A stretch of 23,542 nucleotides of DNA from Dehalococcoidales bacterium (GTDB lineage: Bacteria > Chloroflexota > Dehalococcoidia > Dehalococcoidales > UBA2162): assembly GCA_020354275.1 (NCBI GenBank), contig CP070645.1, positions 917,663-941,204 of the forward strand, in the 5' to 3' direction. Below, in pieces: positions 15,934 through 21,847 of the stretch. The notes below the pieces were generated by a model, which saw only the letters and a list, made by a program, of their open reading frames with translations, was not told where the DNA came from and did not search any database. Every line of letters starts with the position of its first letter. Position 1 is the stretch's first letter. The position numbers and the translations under genes are program-made.

Positions 15934-17664
15934 CTATTCCTCCTTTTCACCTTCCTTGGTCTTTTTAGCCTTCTTCTTCACCTCTGTTTTGGTTTTCTTC
16001 TTGTCACCTGCTTCAGTCTCTTCGGCCTCCTTCTTCACCTCTGCTCTGGCTTCTTCCTTCTCCTCTTCTTCAGACTCCGCGGCCTCCTTCTTCACCTCTG
16101 CTTTGGCTTCTTCCTTCTCCTCTTCTTCAGCCTCTTCGGCCTCCCTTTTTTCTTCCCTGCTTCTTCCCTTTTTTAACTCCCCGATAGCTGCCTTGAGCTT
16201 ATCTTCAGTTTCGGCGCTGATATCCTCTTCCTTGGCGATGGCCTTCCCTATCTCGGGATGATTGGCCTTCAAAAAACGGTGGAGGTCAGCTTCAAAACCA
16301 ACAATCTTATCTACGGGAATATCATCAAGGTAACCATTAATGGCCGCATATAGAATTACTACCTGATTCTCTATGGGCATCGGCACATACTGGTTTTGCT
16401 TTAAGACCTCGGTGATACGCCGCCCGCGCTCAATCTGGTCCCTGGTCGTCTGGTCTAACTCGGCAGTACCGAACTGGGCAAATGCGGCCAGCTCCCGGTA
16501 CTGGGCCAGTTCCAACCTCAACCTGCCGGCGACCTGCTTCATTGCTTTTGTCTGTGCCTTACTGCCCACCCTGGAGACCGACGCGCCGACATTGAGAGCT
16601 GGCCTCTGACCAGCATTAAACATGTCAGCTTCCAGATATATCTGGCCATCGGTAATAGAGATAACATTAGTCGGAATATAGCTGGACATATCACCGGCCT
16701 GTGTCTCAATAATGGGTAGAGCAGTAAGGGAGCCGCCACCATATTCATCAGCGTACTTGGCTGCCCTCTCCAGCAACCGGCTGTGTAGATAAAAGACATC
16801 ACCGGGGTAGGCTTCACGCCCCGGGGGACGGCGTAACAGAAGAGAAAGCTGACGATAAGCCCAGCCATGCTTGGAAAGGTCATCATAAATAACCAGGGCA
16901 TCACCGCCATTCTCCATAAATTCTTCACCGATAGCGCAACCGGAATAAGGGGCCAGATACTGCAGGGCAACCGAATCCGAAGCATTAGCGGCCACTACAA
17001 TCGTATGCTCCATAGCACCGTGTTCTTCCAATGTGGCTATTATCCTGGCCACCTTTGATGCCTTCTGACCGATGGCGACATAAATACAGATCAGGTCACC
17101 GCCCTTCTGGTTTATGATGGTATCCAGGGTTATGCAGGTCTTTCCAGTAGAGCGGTCACCGATAATCAGCTCCCGCTGCCCCCTGCCTATCGGAATCATG
17201 CTGTCTATCGCTTTTATGCCGGTATGCACCGGCGTATCAACTCCCTGGCGCATGGTTACATTAGGGGCAATTCTCTCAACGGGACGGGTTTTCTTGCTCT
17301 TGATATCACCCTTGCCATCCAGGGGCCGTCCCAAGGGGTCAACCACGCGGCCGATAAGAGCCTCGCCGACCAGCACCTCGGCTATCCGACCCGTGCTCCG
17401 TACTTCATCGCCTTCCTTGACATCAGCGTAATCACCTAGAATAACAGCCGCCACACTTTCCTCCTCCAGATTCATGGCGATACCCATAATATCATTGGGA
17501 AATTGAAGGAGTTCACTGTACTTGACCGCCGCCAGGCCGTGTATGCGGGCTATCCCATCACCAACTCCGATGACGGTACCAACATCAACCATGGTTGCTG
17601 CCAGCCCAAACTGCTCGATCTGCTGCTTGATGACAGCCACGATATCCTGTCCCTTCGATGTCAT
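15934..17664 (-). CDS. atpA: ATP synthase alpha subunit with repetitive charged C-terminal tail
   Basis: A 576-residue subunit, about 70 longer than usual. The ATG at 17664 (MTSKGQDIVAVIKQQ) is chosen over 25 upstream codons because GAGGT precedes it by 7 bases. The core, 1-500, has Walker A GDRSTGKT (169-176), the arginine finger in ASVSRVG (R365) and the usual three-domain layout; alpha sites are non-catalytic and stabilise beta. After GELKKGR (about 495-501), residues 510-576 are three tandem 19-residue units and a partial fourth, nearly all E, K and A, with EVKK recurring. The DNA repeats are 57 bases long. The tail should stay outside the F1 core as a helix or disordered arm; its function is unknown. 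Confidence 0.97.
   Translation of the reverse strand: MTSKGQDIVAVIKQQIEQFGLAATMVDVGTVIGVGDGIARIHGLAAVKYSELLQFPNDIMGIAMNLEEESVAAVILGDYADVKEGDEVRSTGRIAEVLVGEALIGRVVDPLGRPLDGKGDIKSKKTRPVERIAPNVTMRQGVDTPVHTGIKAIDSMIPIGRGQRELIIGDRSTGKTCITLDTIINQKGGDLICIYVAIGQKASKVARIIATLEEHGAMEHTIVVAANASDSVALQYLAPYSGCAIGEEFMENGGDALVIYDDLSKHGWAYRQLSLLLRRPPGREAYPGDVFYLHSRLLERAAKYADEYGGGSLTALPIIETQAGDMSSYIPTNVISITDGQIYLEADMFNAGQRPALNVGASVSRVGSKAQTKAMKQVAGRLRLELAQYRELAAFAQFGTAELDQTTRDQIERGRRITEVLKQNQYVPMPIENQVVILYAAINGYLDDIPVDKIVGFEADLHRFLKANHPEIGKAIAKEEDISAETEDKLKAAIGELKKGRSREEKREAEEAEEEEKEEAKAEVKKEAAESEEEEKEEARAEVKKEAEETEAGDKKKTKTEVKKKAKKTKEGEKEE
15967..16137 (-). repeat. Three tandem 57-bp repeats within atpA
   Basis: Units lie at 16137-16081, 16080-16024 and 16023-15967 in coding order. 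The first two differ at only about 4 of 57 positions; the third is more diverged, with many E codons changed to K. Each unit encodes 19 residues and stays in frame. This looks like recent in-frame expansion by slippage or unequal recombination. Confidence 0.9.
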
Positions 17665-17753
17665 TTTATCTACCTCACCCCCTTTAATTCCCTCTAATTC
17701 AAATGAGAGGGTCAGCCCCTTGTAAAAGGAGAAAATCACAACTCTCTATATAT

Positions 17754-18293
17754 TTATCTTCTTGCTTTGCTTATTTCCCGTTTCAAAGCCTCCAGCTGGC
17801 CACGGGTACTGCCGTCGAACAACTTACCCTCGATCCGGGCGACAATCCCGCCGACAACACTGGAATCCACTTCAGACTCGAGAACCACCTTCTTACCAAC
17901 CAAATCGCCCAGACGTTCTGCCAGCTTCGTCTTCTCATCATCATCAAGCGATATGGCAGTAGTAACACGGGCTTTTTCGATACCGCGATAACTATCCAGA
18001 AGCTGCTGATACTCCTCAGCAATCTCGTCAACCAGGGTTATACCAGCTTTGGCTACCAAAAGATAAACCAGATTAAGAGCCATAGGGTTGATATCACCAA
18101 GTTGGTCGGCAAGCAATTTAACCTTATCGTTAAAAGCGAACTTGGGGTTCTCCAGAAAATTAATAATCTCCTCATCCCGACCAAGTGTGGCTATCTTCTC
18201 CAGGTCAGATTGCCAGGCTTCCAACTCGTCCTTTTCCAGGGCGATTTGGAAAACCGCCTGCGAATACCGCCTGGCCGAAGCCTTTCTGGCCAA
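17754..18293 (-). CDS. atpH: ATP synthase delta subunit
   Basis: A 179-residue protein of normal delta/OSCP size. It starts with TTG at 18293, preceded by AGGAGGG with a spacing of 4 bases. The N-terminal helical domain begins with RRYSQAVFQIALEKDELEAW, and the C-terminal part has the typical VTTAISLDDDEKTKLAERLG, then VDSSVVGGIVARIEGKLFDGS and LEALKRE. Delta links the peripheral stalk to the top of F1. It lies 46 bases downstream of a non-canonical membrane-protein gene instead of directly after atpF, and 89 bases before atpA. Confidence 0.95.
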   Translation of the reverse strand: MARKASARRYSQAVFQIALEKDELEAWQSDLEKIATLGRDEEIINFLENPKFAFNDKVKLLADQLGDINPMALNLVYLLVAKAGITLVDEIAEEYQQLLDSYRGIEKARVTTAISLDDDEKTKLAERLGDLVGKKVVLESEVDSSVVGGIVARIEGKLFDGSTRGQLEALKREISKARR

Positions 18294-18339
18294 TGTTCCC
18301 TCCTCTGTGTGCCAAGCTGGGCTTTCTAAACAACAGTGT

Positions 18340-18711
18340 CTAAAGTAAACTACCTAATACTATTAATACAGCTGCAGTGGTTTTAACCACCGGGCAGACC
18401 TTAATCGGGATCACCGATGTTCTTGCCCCGGTTAACATGGTCCATATCGCCATAATTACCAGCATTCCCGCAGATGTCCAATAGACGATGGCAGCCACCT
18501 GGTTTTGTAAATTACCGAAAACGGTGACTAGTAATACCAGCAACCCTATAAAACATAATGTTAGCCCTTCGGCTACCCACTCCATTGTTATGATACGAAT
18601 GTTGTCTTCTGATATTCCCCCAAAACCTTTGACCACTGACTTCGTGGGTACAATATGGGCTACGCCCCATATCAGTACTAGAGTTGAACCAATATATAAT
18701 AAAACATCCAC
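18340..18711 (-). CDS. Four-helix membrane protein of unknown function within the atp operon
   Basis: A 123-residue hydrophobic protein starting at GTG 18711, 10 bases after GGGGGA. Four predicted membrane helices lie near 3-20, 42-65, 70-92 and 105-122. The first loop (VPTKSVVKGFGGISEDNIRI) is the longest polar part, and TMEWVAEGLTL begins the second helix. I do not recognise a family. It is not AtpI, AtpZ or any F-type subunit known to me. It lies between atpF and atpH in the same direction with no obvious promoter, so it is likely expressed with the enzyme. A role in assembly or ion handling is only a guess from position. Confidence 0.75.
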   Translation of the reverse strand: MDVLLYIGSTLVLIWGVAHIVPTKSVVKGFGGISEDNIRIITMEWVAEGLTLCFIGLLVLLVTVFGNLQNQVAAIVYWTSAGMLVIMAIWTMLTGARTSVIPIKVCPVVKTTAAVLIVLGSLL

Positions 18712-18774
18712 TTATGGTCATTCCCCCGTGTCATCTCTATTATTCTAAATCAGACACGAAGTCAGAGTCAGAAT

Positions 18775-19296
18775 TCAGCCCTTCTTCAGGGTTGCACTTT
18801 CTTCCAGTGTTTTTTCAATAAGCTGGCGGTGCGCCTCTTTATCAAGAGACCGATCAATTACCTTCTCAGCCGCCTGTATGGTCAGGTCAGCAAACTCGGT
18901 ACGCAACTCATCAATTGCGTCATCCCTTTCGCGCTGAATTTCAGACCTGGCCCGGTTAATGAGGGATTCAGCTTCCTGTCTGGCTTCCTGCTGAGCCTGT
19001 TGGCGCACCTCTTCGCCAGTCCTCACCGCACGGGCTATCACTTCTTGCCCCTCTTTACTGGCATCCTCAATCTTCTTCTTAACCTCTTCTTCAGCATGGG
19101 CTGCCTGCTCTTTGATATATTCTGTCTGCTCCATACTCTCCTTAATCCTTTGAGAACGCTCATCAAGCATTCTCATCACTGGTTTATAGGCAAACAGGTA
19201 AAGCAGCCCCAAAAGGATAAAAAACGTAGCCACCTGGGTAAGGAAAACCGACCCATTTATACCCAGTTTTCCCATAAGTTCTAAAATAGCTTCCAT
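18775..19296 (-). CDS. atpF: ATP synthase b subunit
   Basis: A 173-residue peripheral-stalk subunit from ATG 19296; a GTG three codons upstream (19305) is also possible, but GGTGA is spaced 5 bases before the ATG. One membrane helix (about 15-40, FLTQVATFFILLGLLYLFAY) precedes the hallmark KPVMRMLDERSQRIKESMEQ. The rest is a long charged coiled coil (about 45-160) that dimerises and holds delta and alpha. It is separated from atpE by an uncatalogued 35-residue ORF. Confidence 0.95.
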   Translation of the reverse strand: MEAILELMGKLGINGSVFLTQVATFFILLGLLYLFAYKPVMRMLDERSQRIKESMEQTEYIKEQAAHAEEEVKKKIEDASKEGQEVIARAVRTGEEVRQQAQQEARQEAESLINRARSEIQRERDDAIDELRTEFADLTIQAAEKVIDRSLDKEAHRQLIEKTLEESATLKKG

Positions 19297-19318
19297 TTCA
19301 ATCACCGCTTAGAATGTA

Positions 19319-19426
19319 CTATGCCAAGAATACCAAAGCCGTAAACAGCCCGATAAGAGCCATAGCACCTAGAATCACACCCAGGAATAGAACGACTATG
19401 GTAATGGGTATTCCTTGCTGTTCCAT
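19319..19426 (-). CDS. 35-residue single-helix membrane protein between atpE and atpF
   Basis: A short ORF from ATG 19426 to TAG encodes MEQQGIPITIVVLFLGVILG and then AMALIGLFTALVFLA. AAGGGGGT stands 6 bases before the start, a strong ribosome-binding site. After four or five polar residues the whole chain is hydrophobic, long enough for one membrane helix. The stop lies 22 bases before the atpF ATG and the start is 48 bases after the atpE stop, filling the gap between them. It resembles no known small F-type subunit that I can name. The good Shine-Dalgarno, the fit within the operon and the clean helix make it likely to be translated; the function is unknown. Confidence 0.7.
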   Translation of the reverse strand: MEQQGIPITIVVLFLGVILGAMALIGLFTALVFLA

Positions 19427-19474
19427 AATTTACCCCCTTAAGTAACATCACTTCAAGATAATAGAAAACAATAA

Positions 19475-19702
19475 TTAAAACAGCATCAGGAAAATGGCGG
19501 TGACAAAGGCATATATGCCGATAGCCTCAGTGAGACCAGCAACCAGTATCATATTGGTAAAGATAGGTTGCCTAGCTTCGGGATTACGGGCAATTCCAGT
19601 CAGCGCGGCATAACCAATGAGACCCAGCCCTAGTGCCGGTCCCATAAGCCCCAGACCACCAACTATTCCCACCGCCAGCATCTTAATTACCTCTGAATCC
19701 AT
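19475..19702 (-). CDS. atpE: ATP synthase c subunit
   Basis: A 75-residue proteolipid forming the rotor ring. Two membrane helices (about 8-33 and 48-73) flank the polar loop ARNPEARQP (38-46), and the ion-binding carboxylate is E59 in GLTEAIGIY. The sites that hold Na+ in sodium-type rings (a glutamine in helix 1 and a serine or threonine after the glutamate) appear to be hydrophobic and A60, so H+ coupling is more likely. AGGAGGT lies 5 bases before the ATG. It follows atpB by 28 bases. Confidence 0.97.
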   Translation of the reverse strand: MDSEVIKMLAVGIVGGLGLMGPALGLGLIGYAALTGIARNPEARQPIFTNMILVAGLTEAIGIYAFVTAIFLMLF

Positions 19703-19730
19703 TAAATACCTCCTGTCAAGAATTTATATT

Positions 19731-20669
19731 TCAATGCTCTTGTGCTTCGTCATGACTGGCAACGGCCAGCACGAGGAATACCAGTGTTAACCCGCCAAAA
19801 ATGATCGCCTGTATAAAGCCGATAAGCAGCTCCAGCCCGTAAAACGGCACAGCCATAATAAAGGGTATTAGAAAAGCGACAACTAATAATAGTATCTCAC
19901 CAGCCGTCATATTACCAAAGAGACGGAAGGTGAAACTGATAATGGGGATGAATTGGAGTACCAATTCTATAAAACCGACAAAGGCTTCAATCACACCAGC
20001 AACCAGCGCACTGATTCCAGCACCAATCTTACCCCTGAGTACTTGCCCCAAGCCATGGAAAAATCCACCCATATTAACAAACTTAACCATATAATGACGA
20101 CCTAATGTCCTTAAACCAAAGAATTGAATAAAGAATACGGCCACTATTGCTATCGCGAGGGGTGTGTTGATATCGGTATTGGCTGATCGAATCAGGTGCA
20201 CGGCATGCTCGTGTGTCTCTATCGTAATCGAACCATAACCGGGTATTAGCCCCAGCCAGGCATTAAAACCGACAAATAGAAAAATGGTGGTTACTATCGG
20301 GAAGAAACGTCGTCCGTCTTTCTCACCAGCGACACTGCAGCATAAATCATACAGCCAGCCCAGCAGGAATTCAAAGGCAGCCTGCAACCTGCCGGGAACG
20401 ATTTTCATACGGCGGGTGAAAACAAAGGAAAGCACCACCAGGAATACAACCGTAATCCAGGCGGCAATGATACTGTTGGTAATCGGTAAACCAAAAATGT
20501 GAAAGACAACATCGGCCGGTACCGTGATATGCGGTTCAGGAACGGTGAGCCAGTCAGGCAATCCGATATCTCCAAAGATACCTTGACCCAGAGAACCGAC
20601 AATCAGCCCAAGAATGGTGAGTAAACCAACAATGGCAGAAAACCCGATGAGGATGCCTCGTCTAGGCAT
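19731..20669 (-). CDS. atpB: ATP synthase a subunit
   Basis: A 312-residue Fo subunit that carries the ion channels next to the c ring. It has five to six membrane helices. The essential arginine is R249 in SFTFRLFGNMTAGEILL, and the last helix ends in LVFLVLAVASHDEAQEH. The N-terminal region (about 1-60) has a first helix and an outer loop. The ATG at 20669 overlaps the atpZ stop by one base (TAATG), a sign of translational coupling. Confidence 0.97.
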   Translation of the reverse strand: MPRRGILIGFSAIVGLLTILGLIVGSLGQGIFGDIGLPDWLTVPEPHITVPADVVFHIFGLPITNSIIAAWITVVFLVVLSFVFTRRMKIVPGRLQAAFEFLLGWLYDLCCSVAGEKDGRRFFPIVTTIFLFVGFNAWLGLIPGYGSITIETHEHAVHLIRSANTDINTPLAIAIVAVFFIQFFGLRTLGRHYMVKFVNMGGFFHGLGQVLRGKIGAGISALVAGVIEAFVGFIELVLQFIPIISFTFRLFGNMTAGEILLLVVAFLIPFIMAVPFYGLELLIGFIQAIIFGGLTLVFLVLAVASHDEAQEH

Positions 20670-20893
20670 TAGTCATCCTCCCCATTATTTTTACTCCTGA
20701 TAAGAGGTAAAAGCATCTGATAAACACCATATACGGCCACGATAATGCCCAGTAGTAAGCCAACTATCACCCAAAGGGGTTGGGTACCATACTTGCTATC
20801 CAGCCATGAACCACCGATGATACCCAATAATATTGAAATACCGATATACCACCCCACCCCTACCAGCCTCAAGGCTGTCTGCCACCTCTTCAT
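20669..20893 (-). CDS. atpZ: AtpZ/AtpI-like small ATP synthase-associated membrane protein
   Basis: A 74-residue two-helix protein (about 12-29 and 41-64) with the family pattern GWYIGISILLGIIGGSWLDS, followed by K and then YGTQPLWVIVGLLLGI. It is first in the operon, where atpZ or atpI normally lies. Family members aid c-ring assembly or Mg2+ supply in other bacteria. The Shine-Dalgarno is weak, while a promoter-like pair ends 9 bases before the ATG, so the operon mRNA may be nearly leaderless. The exact family (AtpZ or AtpI) is uncertain; the two-helix size favours AtpZ. Confidence 0.88.
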   Translation of the reverse strand: MKRWQTALRLVGVGWYIGISILLGIIGGSWLDSKYGTQPLWVIVGLLLGIIVAVYGVYQMLLPLIRSKNNGEDD

Positions 20894-20902
20894 ACCATCG
20901 GC

Positions 20903-20931
20903 AGCATACCAAATCTATCCTATTAATTCAA
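20903..20931 (-). promoter_or_regulatory. Candidate atp operon promoter
   Basis: On the minus strand TTGAAT (20931-20926), a 17-base spacer and TATGCT (20908-20903) with TGG just before it form an extended -10 pattern. Each box matches 4 of 6. The -10 ends 9 bases before the atpZ ATG. TTGTTC-17-TATTAG further upstream (20968-20940) is a weaker alternative. Confidence 0.4.
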
Positions 20932-21011
20932 GCCCCACTCTAATATATTGCTAGTTACCCCTGAACAACTAGTGTTCCGAATGTTTTAAGGTAAAACCTT
21001 TATACGGGAAA

Positions 21012-21043
21012 TAAAAAAATCCCCGGGTAAAAATCCGGGGATT
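21012..21043 (-). terminator. Rho-independent terminator of the nuclease-domain gene
   Basis: A 9-bp perfect stem, AATCCCCGG with CCGGGGATT, around an 8-base loop is followed on the minus strand by a run of seven T. It stands about 80 bases after the stop of the gene at 21123-21671 and before the atp operon, so it isolates the two transcription units. Confidence 0.92.
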
Positions 21044-21122
21044 CCACTATTAGAACAATCGATCAAAGTAACCAAAAAATTAACCAAATTATATTTCTAA
21101 ATATACAGCAGGGCGATATGAC

Positions 21123-21671
21123 CTAGGATTTGCGTTTATCAAAATCTTCCATATCAAGTGTATCTATGAAATCACGGAAAACTGACATCCTGCGCATCTC
21201 TTCTTCGCTGACTACCTTACCCATTTTATCAACTTCGTCTTCATCCTCGGAGATGGGTTTTCCCGTTTCTTTGTCCAGCAGGATACCGGCCTTGTCCAAG
21301 ACCGTATCGTCCACGTAGATTGGTACTTCCACCCTCACTGCCAATGCCAGTGCATCACTGGGACGGGAGTCAACCTCCATCTCTCCTCCATCCACATTAA
21401 GGATAATCTTGGCATAAAAGGTGTCGTTCCTGAGATCATTTACCAGAATATGATTAACGTGAGCCCCTAATACATCAATCGCCGAACATAACAGGTCATG
21501 AGTCAACGGACGCGGTACATTTACCCCCTGCAGCTTTACAGCAATAGCATCTGCCTCAGCGGGTCCAATCCAGATGGGTAAGTAGCGGTCAGCCATCTTC
21601 TCTTTCAGAATTACCACCCGCTGGTAATTCATCAGAGAAACCCGGATACTATCAATAGTCATCTCTATCAC
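21123..21671 (-). CDS. Bifunctional nuclease (BFN/DUF151) domain protein
   Basis: A 182-residue cytosolic protein. The DUF151 domain spans about 1-135, with LPIWIGPAEADAIAVKLQGV, RPLTHDLL and the conserved SRPSDALALAVR. Characterised plant BFN-domain proteins have nuclease activity on RNA and DNA, and the bacterial role is unclear. The C-terminal 45 residues are acidic (SEDEDEVDKMG) and then mixed charge, resembling the UVR-like tail of some members only loosely. The GTG at 21671 follows AGGAGGT by 7 bases. The gene diverges from the PEP synthase gene. Confidence 0.93.
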   Translation of the reverse strand: MIEMTIDSIRVSLMNYQRVVILKEKMADRYLPIWIGPAEADAIAVKLQGVNVPRPLTHDLLCSAIDVLGAHVNHILVNDLRNDTFYAKIILNVDGGEMEVDSRPSDALALAVRVEVPIYVDDTVLDKAGILLDKETGKPISEDEDEVDKMGKVVSEEEMRRMSVFRDFIDTLDMEDFDKRKS

Positions 21672-21710
21672 GGCTAAACCTCCTCATCTGTTCCACAACC
21701 GACACGTCTA

Positions 21711-21740
21711 ATTCTAAACCCAGCCGTCCAAAACTTTCAA
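21711..21740 (-). promoter_or_regulatory. Candidate promoter of the nuclease-domain gene
   Basis: On the minus strand TTGAAA (21740-21735), an 18-base spacer and TAGAAT (21716-21711) match 5/6 each. The left arm of the 11-bp inverted repeat lies between the boxes and touches the -10. Confidence 0.5.
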
Positions 21741-21773
21741 CATAAAACAGGTAAAGTAGAAAGGCTGGGTTTA
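21715..21773. repeat. 11-bp perfect inverted repeat between divergent promoters
   Basis: TAAACCCAGCC (21715-21725) is repeated in reverse complement as GGCTGGGTTTA (21763-21773), 37 bases apart. A second small pair, ACTTT/AAAGT, lies inside (21733-21737, 21753-21757). The right arm ends 23 bases before the PEP synthase -10 and the left overlaps the nuclease gene promoter. It could be a two-site operator or, in RNA, a long hairpin; neither is shown. Confidence 0.7.
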
Positions 21774-21793
21774 TCCTAATATTCCTTGACTTA

Positions 21794-21802
21794 TGCTATA
21801 AT
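21794..21802 (+). promoter_or_regulatory. Extended -10 promoter of the PEP synthase gene
   Basis: TGC followed by perfect TATAAT (21797-21802), the same extended -10 as for the MATE gene. The -35 position (21774-21779) is poor. TTGACT at 21786 is only 5 bases away and cannot be its partner. The leader to ATG 21848 is about 39 bases. Confidence 0.5.
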
Positions 21803-21847
21803 AAACTGCTAAAGTTTTTATCTCTATATAGAAAAAGAGGTACGCTT

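Noticed and set aside
21786..21802. TTGACT followed by TATAAT as a canonical promoter
   Set aside because: The boxes are only 5 bases apart; the TATAAT works better as an extended -10.
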